Shown in pieces: positions 1-10,300 of a stretch of DNA of 64,000 bases. The position numbers were made by a program, and so were the translations under genes. The notes beneath the pieces are model-generated. The model was not told where the DNA came from. It worked only from the letters and a program-made list of their open reading frames with translations, and did not search any database. Position 1 is the stretch's first letter. The number at the start of each line of letters is the position of its first letter. This DNA is from Icerya purchasi (lineage: Eukaryota; Arthropoda; Insecta; Hemiptera; Monophlebidae), in assembly GCA_039619475.1 (NCBI GenBank), contig CM077115.1, positions 294,377,756 through 294,441,755 on the forward strand, read 5' to 3'.

Positions 1-2520
1 AGACTGATGAAGATATTGAGCGAGCGAGCGAAATACAAAGTCCATGTCAATTCATTAAATCAAACGTTCAAAGATGTGAATATTAAATCCAATAATCAAA
101 TGGAGATCGTGATTGTAGACCTACAATAATCAACAAGCCATAGATGTGTACAGATGAAGTGTAAGGTTTGAAAACATAAATATGTACTGTTATCATTGAC
201 GATTAATGAAATAGTAATGAGATGTAAGAAAGAAAAGAAAAAAACTTGTCAAACATGTTGAAAGATCAAGGAAAATTTTGTAAAAAGTACTAAAAAACAC
301 TGGAAAATGATGTGAAATAGCGAAAAATTGATTAAAACAAACATAAAAGTAGTAAGATGTATGAAAAATGGTGAAAAAATCATTGGGAAATTGGTTACAA
401 TTAGTCAAAAGTGAGGAAAACGTTTACCTCTCCCTCTATAATCACAAATACTAATCATAGTCATCAACCTCCATTTCAAAAATAATAGTAAGAGGGAGAT
501 TAAAAAAAAATGTAAAAATAAAACATCTTAAAACGATGCAAGATATATAAATTTCCTTCAAATTTTATATTTCAAATAATAAGACTCATACATTTACAAC
601 AGCCCTATAACATTCTATTCAAGTGATAGGGTTTTAGAAATAAAATGTATGAATAAAGCATGGTATGAAAATTTCCTTCGCATTTGAAATCGACAAATGA
701 GTGAAAGAGTCAATCGAGTGATATATACATTCTTGGTAATGTATTAAATATAGAGAAATAATTATCTCATTTATTTTGAGCGTGTAAAAAAAATCCTCGC
801 TATTCCATGCTTTTTTGGAGAAAAAAAAAGGATGCCTTCAATCATCAGTTTAGCAAAGAATAGATTGCTCCGCTAAAAGTTGTGTGTCTCCGCATCTAAA
901 TGAATGATAAAAGGTTATGAAGTCCGTTCGGTATGAGCTTACAAAAGTATATGATAAAGTATGCCCACAACACCTCTGAACAATAATTATATGTGTGGGA
1001 ATTGCTTGTATTCTTTTACAGGGTCTTGCATCAGATATGATTAAAACAATTATAAATAAGTGAAATATAAAAATAGTACGTGGGCTGGAGTTAATTTTGA
1101 AAATATATAATGAGATTTCTCGGAAACATACATACAATTGAGTAGAAAAAAGGGGTGATGTAATAATTTTGCTAGCATGAACGTATATTTAGAATAATTT
1201 CGTATTATAGTATTAAATTTTAAAGATCGCTAGCACTAGGAAAAAAGGATTGATTGCATTGCTATAAGTAAAATGAGCGAAACGATTTTGTAGGGTCTTG
1301 CAATAATGATAATATAGAAAAAAAATGATGTATGATCGGATTTGATAGTGAAAAAATAGTCCACTTCGACTAATTTTAAAACATGTTGCAGGATTTTTAT
1401 ATTTAGACTAATTTCATGTTATATTATTAGACTTTGAAGATAGATAGTATGAAGGAAAAGGAGTGATTGCTTCGGTATGAGTGAAACGATCGAAGTGATT
1501 TCGTAGGTTAGTGATTATATAGAAAAAATTACAGGAGCGACCGTAATTTATAGTGAAAAATAGTATGTTTGGGCTAATTTTAAAAATTCATGATAGTTTA
1601 ATGGAGACGTACAGTGAATGCATTTATAGATGTGATGAATTCAATATCTTTGTCATGTATGAAAAATAAAAAATTAAAAAATACTACTATAATTTCATGA
1701 TGTTAAAAAATAATTAAAGAAAAAATGATTTCATGATGTAATTATAAGGAGTGTATTCGTCATGCATCTAGTCAACAAGACGTTTTCTATAGATTATGAC
1801 AGTTGCAAATTGAAGAAAAATTTAAACGCTAAAAAAATAATATGTATGATATACTAAAAAATTAATTGTTTGATGGTCGATGCAATGTGAGTTTTTTTTT
1901 TTATATTGGGATAGTATGCTTGGATTTATTTATAATACTTATTTTGAAAATTTTGAAACAGATGAGTATACAGGTACAATGTGAAGGTCAAATGTTTGAT
2001 ATGAATAATATCCAGAATTCTTACGGAAACAAATAAAATAATAACAAAAAAATATATATATTATGTACGATCGGGAAATGAGATAATGATCTGTAATGAG
2101 ATTATTAATTTTGGAAATGATAAAATATATTTAAGCTGATTTTAAAGTAATTAGGCATGATTTAAATTTTGGAAATAGATTACATAGTATGAACGGAGCG
2201 AAGACCCATTTTCTACGATTTTCCTGAAAAAAACTATATTATGATAAGAATAGAGACAATGAACGTATAGATATATTAGTGGTAATGAAGCGGGAAGTGT
2301 TTGCGGCGTACATTTGTGTGCACGATATATATTAAAAAAGATTTGAAAAACTTTTAGCGTAACGAAAGAATAAAAATATACTTGGGATAATTTTATAACA
2401 CAGGAAAAAATATTATATTCGATATGGAACTTAGTGTTGGCAACGTTAGTATTGCGTGTTCAGAGGTCTTTACAGTGGAGCGCGATCGAGAACGGCAACG
2501 ACCATAAGTATTCTAACAAC
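1..2520. repeat. degenerate tandem array, unit about 220 bp
   Basis: No gene is visible here. From about 1060 onward a unit of roughly 218-220 bp recurs. Each unit has a 'tatatttaga(a/c)taatttc' block, then 'agactttgaagat...tagtatgaa', then 'gagtgaaacgat', then 'atagtgaaaaatagt...taattttaaaa'. The clearest neighbours start near 1183 and 1401. The same blocks recur in more diverged form at 1900-2420, and related blocks occur at 4960-6800 and 31.14-31.56 kb. The first kilobase is AT-rich and too diverged to phase. Boundaries are approximate. Confidence 0.55.
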
Positions 2521-2937
2521 AAAATACTATGAATGAAAAAAAGAAGTTTTTTTTTAGACTGCCTTTACTTTTTTATTTTCGATACGTCTCTTGTTCGGGG
2601 GGTGGCTAGAGACGATTTCGACGTTTTTTTTTTTTTTTTACAATCAAGTTGTTGTTCTGGAGATTATCTCCCTTTATCGCACACACATACATGCATGCAG
2701 TCTCTCGCTCGCACGTTGCAACCCTGATCTGCTCGTGCTAGCGCGTTTTTTCTTCGAACATTCTGTGTCTCATAAACTACCAGGTTTCTTCTACCTGTCT
2801 CTTTCTATACATTTAACATCAATGAATCTTAGAATGATTTCGTATATATCGCGAAAAAGTATTTACAAAATATAAAATATTAAACCATATATGTATTTTT
2901 TTTTTTTTAATGCGATTACGAAAGATTTTAAAAATTT
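2521..2937. other. non-coding stretch with poly-T runs
   Basis: About 400 bp with two poly-T runs (near 2624-2639 and 2896-2909) and a short CA/TG-rich segment. Short open frames exist but are low-complexity and show no protein motif. The stretch lies between the left tandem array and a small coding-like segment, so it could be a promoter or intron, but nothing in it proves that. Confidence 0.4.
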
Positions 2938-3144
2938 TTGAGAGAACCATCAGAGTCCGAGGTTGTATCCTACAAACAGATGAAATCTCTCACAGCTGCG
3001 GAAATATGCGATGTACGTGAAAAAGTTGAACAGTTAGATTCGTGTGTTACAGAAAGAAAAAAGATGGAATATTACAGGCAAAAATATAATTTTTTAATCT
3101 ATAAAGATATGAACAAATTAAGCAAGATTATATTCGAAAATTAA
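2938..3144 (+). CDS. unrecognised 68-codon coding-like segment, possibly a terminal exon
   Basis: This open frame has no natural ATG at its left edge (it opens at TTG) and ends at a TAA. The composition is unlike the surrounding AT-rich noise. It is hydrophilic and rich in Lys, Glu, Tyr and Met, with a heptad-like stretch around SLTAAEICDVREKVEQLD followed by a basic and aromatic tail. That pattern fits a short helical or coiled-coil region. A pyrimidine-rich tract lies just upstream, so it could be a last exon behind a splice acceptor. It sits tail to tail with the minus-strand gene at 3433-4461. I do not recognise the family, and it could be chance. Confidence 0.3.
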   Translation: MREPSESEVVSYKQMKSLTAAEICDVREKVEQLDSCVTERKKMEYYRQKYNFLIYKDMNKLSKIIFEN

Positions 3145-3299
3145 ACAATAATTATATACATTTTACACAACTGGTTCAGATTTTTGAAAAAAGTTCATCA
3201 TTACCAGTACTTCAAGTTAAGAGGGGAAGACAGAGGTAGATAGAGAAATAAATTAAATAAACGTAAATCGAAAAAGATCGGAAAAAGACGAAAAATATG

Positions 3300-3410
3300 T
3301 AGGAAAAAAATATATACAATAGAATGAACGAACGGATATCGAGGGAAAAGGAAAAAATATATACAATAGGAGAATGAATGTATCGAGGGAAAAATATATA
3401 CAAATATATA
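3300..3410. repeat. short imperfect tandem duplication
   Basis: Two adjacent copies, about 50 bp each, of an 'aaatatatacaata(g)...gaatgaa...atcgaggga' block lie just downstream of the stop codon of the 342-codon minus-strand gene. It is AT-rich and has no coding potential. Confidence 0.55.
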
Positions 3411-3432
3411 CATATAAATATTTACAAAATTG

Positions 3433-4461
3433 TTAAAACGAATGAATTAATGAATTTTTAATCCGCGCGAATTGTACGTGACAATCGATACAATCTTTTA
3501 CTTTCATACAATTTCGAGTACTATGTCGTAATGTATCGTCATCGAAATAATATTCTTCATCATTCTCATGTTCAAAACATGGTAGAAGTGATTTTATCGT
3601 ATCATCCTGTTTTAATCTATCTGGTAAAAATATATAAATGTCTCCAACACAACTCGGAAATAATGTAATTATCATTTCTTTGGTGACTGTAATGAACAAC
3701 TGACTTAAATCATTTATATTGAGATTATTCATAAGCTTCAGCGGATGGATAACATGATCATACCAGGTCTTTATCACCATAACGTTTTTCACTGCACAAT
3801 GAAAACTATCATTTTCATTATGGTGTTTACAAGTTACCAAATTGCTTATACCAAAATACTCTTCATGTAGAACCTCAATACTAGGCATTCGAAAGACATG
3901 ATCCATATTAACGATTTCATAGTCTAAGTCACGCAACAATTCAGACTTTTCGTTAAGTTCCATTAGTGTAAGTTTAGCATATACTGTTAAAATATATACG
4001 CGAGCTCTCGGTTTTTGGGACAATATTGTGAATATATCGCGTGCCATGAATATTTCTTCCCGACAGGGAAATAATGAAGGGTTTTTCAAGTAATAACTCA
4101 CTGAAGAACATTGTAAATGCGGCATTTTTGATGCATGCCATGCTCTGCTTGGTTTATACAGCGTATGCAAACACTTCCCGCCAGACATATCAATCATTGC
4201 TAGTTCGGTTACTCGGAAACTATAATTACAATCTATATGGATGCTGATATCTACAAAATATTCCGCTACATCCACTTGTTCTGATAATAATACGGGATCA
4301 ACGATTTTACGTACAAAAGATGTTGATTCTTCTGATGTATAACCATCATCACATTGTGGTGTTGGAGGTGAAGAAGACGAATGCGAGCCGCTATCACTCG
4401 AAAATGAATTCTGAATAAATTCAGCGGTTTTAATATCAATCGGATCGGCATTGTTATTCAT
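3433..4461 (-). CDS. unrecognised 342-residue protein, possible RNase H-fold (DEDDh-like) family
   Basis: An uninterrupted frame of 342 codons with an ATG start, by far the longest non-transposon frame in the first 40 kb. Residues 1-50 are a Ser/Asp-rich, probably disordered leader with SSSSPPTPQCDDGYTSEES. From about residue 68 the sequence looks globular: FVDISIH (Asp71), TELAMID (Glu86, Asp91), and a Cys/His cluster CKHH...HCAVKN at 201-216 followed by a Trp at 223. The tail (310-342) is acidic then Cys/His-rich. The spacing of early acidic residues and the late C-x-x-H...CAxxN block recalls, from family knowledge, exonuclease-like proteins spread in insect genomes by mobile or viral elements; this is tentative. 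It lies alone between two tandem arrays. A truncated relic lies at about 30.74-30.80 kb. There is no signal peptide and no membrane segment. Confidence 0.65.
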   Translation of the reverse strand: MNNNADPIDIKTAEFIQNSFSSDSGSHSSSSPPTPQCDDGYTSEESTSFVRKIVDPVLLSEQVDVAEYFVDISIHIDCNYSFRVTELAMIDMSGGKCLHTLYKPSRAWHASKMPHLQCSSVSYYLKNPSLFPCREEIFMARDIFTILSQKPRARVYILTVYAKLTLMELNEKSELLRDLDYEIVNMDHVFRMPSIEVLHEEYFGISNLVTCKHHNENDSFHCAVKNVMVIKTWYDHVIHPLKLMNNLNINDLSQLFITVTKEMIITLFPSCVGDIYIFLPDRLKQDDTIKSLLPCFEHENDEEYYFDDDTLRHSTRNCMKVKDCIDCHVQFARIKNSLIHSF

Positions 4462-4900
4462 GTTTGAATAATATTTTTAACTTTTTACTAAAAACGTAGA
4501 AAATTATTACTTCTAAAGTTAAGGCAAATCTTTAATAACGCGTGAAGAACACAGATTCTACAAAATGCACACGTTTGACATAACACTAATACTGACTGCA
4601 CGATCAGATCCGTTCGACAATCTAGCTCGATGCTTGCCTTTGAAAAGGGAAGGCTGCACCAGAAAACAGAAAACCCACATTCCTTTGGTGAAAGTTGGTT
4701 GTAGGTGTGCACGGTCGAAGTTTGCAGATGTTCTTTTGGATATATGTGTTTGTGTGTATGTGTGTACATGTGAACAGGTTTCGACGAAAGATATGAAGGG
4801 GAAGATCCCAGCAGACATAATATTGATTGTCACACGAAAGAATTCAAGGTCATGACAACATGCATGTAAGGATATGAGCAGCGCATTTTTTCGTTACGAC
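4462..4900 (-). promoter_or_regulatory. upstream region of the 342-codon gene, duplicated at 30.8 kb
   Basis: Immediately upstream of the ATG lies 'gaataatatttttaacttt', which is identical in the second copy at 30,800-30,819. Further shared blocks follow in the same order: 'tctagctcga(t/g)gc', 'gtttg/gttgtag', and a TG-rich stretch (4745-4770 against 31,017-31,035). The conserved order shows that both copies derive from one ancestral segment that includes the likely promoter and 5' UTR. No core promoter element is certain. Confidence 0.5.
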
Positions 4901-4959
4901 TGTGTGCAGACATAATAGAGAGGGGAAAAAATATGTATAATACAAAATACTCAGAAAAA

Positions 4960-6800
4960 AAATATTTAGAGATTGAAATAAATAAAAATATTCTTAAACT
5001 AATAGACTCGGAAAAAAATTAATATGAATGATATGGAAACCAGCTCTAGCATATGTGAACGTGGGAATGGTTGGTTAGGTTTCACTGTAGCTTCGGATGG
5101 ATGTAGTCATGAAAAATAATACGAAAGATTTGTAATTTGTGTAGGATGGATAGGGGAGGGAGAAATTTTGAAACTGTGTTAAATAAAAAAATATACTTGA
5201 ATTAATTTTATTACCCATGTTTGGAAAAAATTTTTGGAGGTGAAAAAATATACTCAGAATAATTCAGTAATACTTAGACATGAAAAATTATTATGAATGA
5301 TGTGAGAACTAACGGTAGCATTTGAGTGCGAGGGAATATGTTGTGTACAATCATATTGATGAAGACTTCGTCGGATTTATTTTTTGAACCGTAGAAAAAA
5401 ATATAAAAAAATTATGGACAGTCGGAAGAAATGATTTGAAGTAAAGAAAATATACTTTGGTTAATTCTATAATAGTTAGATTTGAAAAAAAATTATTATG
5501 ATCGATATGGAAACTAACTGCAGAGGGTGTGTGCACATTCATGGCAGTGAAGGTATCGAGAGATTTATTTTTAGAATCGGAGAAAAAATAAAAATTTATC
5601 AACAGTCGGAAGAAATGATCGGAAGCATAAAAAAAATATAATTGGAATAATTCCATAATATTTGGAATTGAAAAAAGTTATTATGAACGATATGGGAACT
5701 AACGACAACAGATGAGTGTGTGGGAATGGACGGTGGGCATTCATAGCGGTCACATAAAAAAATAATTACCTCTCAATATGAAATGACGGAAGCGTCGGGA
5801 GCGTCGATCGGGGGTTTAATGGTCGTAGTAAAAGTAAATAGAATGCTATATATTAGATATTAAAACAGCGGCAGCGGTATGTGCAGGATTGGATGTTAAG
5901 CTACCATAGTGTGTAAGATGATGGAAGGATAAGAAAAAATAAATAATGTATATTATAATCGATTGGAAAAGAGGGTGGAAAGGGTAAAGGAGACTAAGGA
6001 TAGTTTTTGAGTATAGAAATAATTGATTTGTTAATTTGTAAATGTTTTGGATAACCTTGTAGGTTTAGCCAACAGAGCAGGGATTGGGTTGTTATGTGAA
6101 AAAAAAATAATAATTAAAAAAAATACTATAACGCGGTGATGATTGCATGCAATGCTATGATCGGAGAATTTTTCGTCGCGGGTGCGTCTATACTTGTAAA
6201 AATACGAAAGATCCTTAAAAAATTGATCAGTGTATGAATAATAATATATACTTAGGCTTTGAAATATTTTTAAAAATGCGGTATCCGCAAGCAAACAATG
6301 AGTGCGCGGGATCGGCGCGTGCGCTTTCGCGGAGGCTAACGGTATGTTAGATATATGCGCGGGATAGGGACGTGCGCCATGGCATATGGCAGTAAGATCG
6401 GGGAATCGGAAAAATAAAAAACATATTTAGGCTAATTTTGAAATTTCCATACTTAGACTTTGAAATATTAAAAATAATCTCGGTATCGTGAACGTGGGAG
6501 GCATGCGGAGGAACGGCGTGTGCGCTTTTGCAGTGGAGAACGTTATGTTAGATATATGCGCGGGAACAGTGCGTGTGCTTTCGCATTTGTCTGTACGATC
6601 GGGGAATCCGGTAAATAAAAAAATATAGTTAAGTTAATTTTATAAAAAAATTGTGGTATCGTGAACGGAACGCTTGTGCGGATGTGATATCGCGGCGGAG
6701 ATCGGAATATGCGTGGGAACGGCGCGTGCGCTTTTGCGGTGGCGACCGGAGCGTGCGCGGGATCGTAATATACATGTGTGAGGGGCGAACGGGGGTGTTG
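4960..6800. repeat. degenerate tandem array, units about 185-270 bp, GC-richer toward the right
   Basis: Units are marked by 'ttattatga(a/t)(c/t)gatatgg(a/g)aactaac' near 5023, 5293, 5505 and 5680, each followed by a 'gg(a/g)agaaatgat(c/t)ggaag' block. On the right, units at about 6313, 6514 and 6720 (spacing about 200-206 bp) carry 'gg(c)gtgcgctt(t/t)(c/t)gc(g/a)g' and 'gttagatatatgcgcggga', giving CpG-rich islands in AT-rich DNA. The array shares blocks with 1-2.5 kb and with 31.14-31.56 kb. No protein-coding frame is supported. Confidence 0.65.
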
Positions 6801-7158
6801 GGTTAAATTTTGGCTTTAAATACCATACTTGGGTTACATTTTGGAATTTTCATACTTAAGCCCGGAATTTTGAAAAACCGCGGTAACGCAGTGGGCGGGA
6901 GGGGGGTCGGAGACTTGGGTTACTTTCAGACATTAATTAATATACTTATGTTAATTAATAATCTGATCAGTTTATCGGAAATGTGTAGGGGAACGCACGG
7001 GGGGAATTTTGGGGAAATTGTGGGAAACTTGGGTGAATTTTCGGCGTCCGAGCAAGAAATTGGGTTACTTAGGTTAGTTTCAGCCCCCTGCACACGTTTA
7101 GGGGTTCGGTTTACCGGTTTGGACTGCTTTTTGCTGTTCGGATTAGCGGACTTCCCAG

Positions 7159-7306
7159 TCCCCGCATTTATTAACTACTTCCATCTTTTATGAAGTTAGT
7201 ACGAGAACGAGTTGCAGCTTTTCAGTAGCCATGCAAAGGCTCGGAGGACGTGTGGTGCAAGTCGATGAGTGTAGTTCATCGGCTCAGAAAGGCGAATCGT
7301 TGGAAG
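7159..7306 (+). CDS. CAD: CAD exon: carbamoyl-phosphate loop of ATCase
   Basis: The exon encodes [19 protein letters not shown], then a glycine-rich link and [15 protein letters not shown] binds carbamoyl phosphate and the Lys in QKGES comes from the neighbouring subunit in the trimer. The donor is 'gaag|gtaatt', leaving one base of the next codon. The left edge at the AG of 7157-7158 is the least certain boundary, because the first five residues read from it (SPHLL) match the family poorly. Confidence 0.85.
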
Positions 7307-10300
7307 GTAATTTTACAACTTTTATAATTAATCGTTACGTTATATAAAAGCAAATATTAATCGTTGTTGTTGGTTGTTCTTGATTGTGGGGAATTATTGG
7401 CCAGGGTGACGTTGTAATTTGGTCCGGGCCAAAAAAAAAAAAAAAAATCGTACTTTTTATCAGTACAATAGCAATTTGAATAAGGAATGTATTTCAGCTT
7501 GTGGAGAAAAAGTATAAAACAATTATTAAGATTTTGAAACTAAAGTTATAATTCAATATATACATCACTGTAAAAACTATATAAAAAAAAAATAATAAAA
7601 AAAAGTAAATCAAAAACAAAACAGTAACTTTTTTGAGGCCATAAAATCCTGAATGAGTAAAACTACAGTGCTGCGTTTTTTTTTGTTTTCTTCAGTGATT
7701 ATTTTATACATATTTCGATATCCGGGTTTTATTCAAGAAAAAGGCTATACGAATTTTAGTTTTTAATTTTTTTTGTTTTTCTTTGTAAAATTCAGCGCGA
7801 ATTTGCAATTATAATCCAAAACTTTGAACTCTGAGTGCTCATTGAAGTTAAAAATAATGGCATAACTGTGCTGAATGATTACAACTCTAGTCGATATGTA
7901 AAATACATTAAAATAGTCTGACTGAGTGTAAGTTAATTTTTTGCTATATAACATTAAATTCCAAAACTAGTCGTACTGTATATTTTCAATTTGCTTTATT
8001 AGATTTCAATATTGAAAATGTATTAAATTATTTAACAGTCATCTTGGAACGAACAAAAATATCTTTAGCAAGTCTACAACTTAATGCAGGATTTATTTGT
8101 TTCACAATTAACTTTCTATAGATATATAATATTGCTAGAGTTACATGTTTTTCCCACCAGGTGTGCCGAATAACGATTAGTTCTGTTGTATGTGCTCCTA
8201 GGTTCCACCGCGCCTTTTAAATCTATGAATATGTATTTTTTATATTTTATCTCAAATTTTAATTATTATTATGAGAAAATCGGGCTTCTTTTAATAATGT
8301 TAACTGTCGTGAGGCAATGTTCTACATTCAGAGATTACGGCGAAATGGCTACGCCTAAAACCGAGATGTCCGTATGTTTTATTGATTTTAGAAAGACCTT
8401 TGATAAAGTACAGCCTGGTAAATTGTTTAGAACACTAGGGGGAATGGAAATTGATACGAATGTTTTTGCACGAGGAACTTATCCGTTTAGGGATGAACGA
8501 TATGGGTTATACATCAATTGAACAAAGATTAAAGATGCATCCTTTCGCCGTTACTGTTCAATATTTACTCAAGACGTGCTAGCATAATCGCCAAGTTAAA
8601 CTCTATTCTTAGTATAATGGTAAACGGAGAGAATATAACCAACATCAGATATGTTTAGCTATTTGGTTTTTCATGACTTTTTCTGATGGTGGTTTGAAAT
8701 GGAAAAACTTAATTTTAACTTTATTAGGAAATAAGTTGAAAATTTTTTCCATTTCGATCCGATATGCTAATGATACCGCGATTATAGTTAATTTACTTGA
8801 AAAATACGGAGTACAATTGTAATTCGGAACTGGAAATTGAACGTCAAATAAAGGCAGCCAGAAACATGATTATAACATTTAGGAGCTTCTACGTGGTCGT
8901 CGTGACATTAATCTGACATTAAAAGTACAATTAATCAGATACTGCGGTTGGAACTCATTACTATATGGATCAGAAACCTGGACGTTTACGTCTGCAGTTC
9001 AGAAGAAAATTGTAGTCGTCAAAATGTGGGTCTATTGAAAGCTACTGAAAATCAGTTGAATGCAAAAGATGGTGAATACTAAAGTATTAAGATTCATATA
9101 ATTACAGGAGACAAAGAAAAAAATTGAGAGTAAATATGGAAGAAAGAGACCAAAAATATTTTTGCTGGATACTATAAAAAGATGTATGTATAAAATATAT
9201 GAATCATACGCTGATACAGTTATCACGAAACCAAAACATGTTCACCATATTGGTTTCTAACATCTGATAATCGGATGTGGAAATATATAGAGAAGGAGAT
9301 ATTAATTGAATCTATACAGATCTTTCTATGTCGATCGACCGCTAAAAAAAACAATGCCTGTGATGTTAAAACTAAATATACAAATTATAAATTTAAAAAT
9401 AAATATAAACAATAAGTACCTACTGACGATTCAAAACGTTCACGACTCAAAATCTGATCGTTGACTGAAGACTTTTTATTCGTTTCTCTCCCTCCCATCG
9501 CTACCAGGATTAACCGATTCCTAATTTCTACTTTGGTCTACGATTGCGCACATTTCTTTCAAATTCCATGTATAATTTTTCAATTCAATTCAATTTATTT
9601 GAGAAAACATTTAGAATTAACATAAGATTATAAATATGAATGCGATAGCACCACATATGCGCACAAATGCACGAGCTGTGGAGATTATTATTGTTGAGTA
9701 CCGTTTTTAAAACAAATAAACATTTAAAAAACTAATAATGAGTGAAATAACAGAAATCGATGAATTAACGAAAAAAGGAAGACATGAATAATATCTTCTC
9801 ACTGGTTTCTTATCCACAGACTAAATTTTTCTGGAAACCTATAACACAGTACACACTTTTCAGAGATATACCCACTCATGTAGATTTACTTAAATATTAC
9901 AATACCGTTAGTTAATTACAAATTATTGAGACTCTTAAATTAGCTAAGCTTACTCTAGTAATTGTTACTTTCAGCCCAGACAGTACCCCAATAATGCTAA
10001 AGCTAATAATAATAAAGTTACGAATAATATACTTAATTATAACAGTACCACACCTTAATGCAATAATAGATTTATAATATCAACTATCCGACATTTCACA
10101 CTATACTTGTAATTACAGTTCAAACGCGGAACAAGTAAACTTATAAGTATATACATAAACCAGTACACCATAAACAAATCAATTCCATTTTAATTTTAAA
10201 GCAATTTAGATGTAATTATTGGTTCATGTTTACAATGTAATTATCAAAATAAGTATAAAACTAACCATAATTTTACACGAACCAATACATCATAAGCAAA

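Noticed and set aside
1..2520. CRISPR array
   Set aside because: Units of about 220 bp, diverged, without identical short repeats and unique spacers.
4565..4855. 96-codon plus-strand frame opposite two minus-strand frames
   Set aside because: All three overlap in the upstream repeat of the orphan gene; the second copy at 30.9-31.1 kb does not preserve any of them.
6810..7193. 127-codon plus-strand frame ending just before the first CAD exon
   Set aside because: It overlaps the exon in another frame, is Gly/Leu-rich from the GC-richer array and lacks any ATCase N-terminal motif, so it is not the missing CAD exon.
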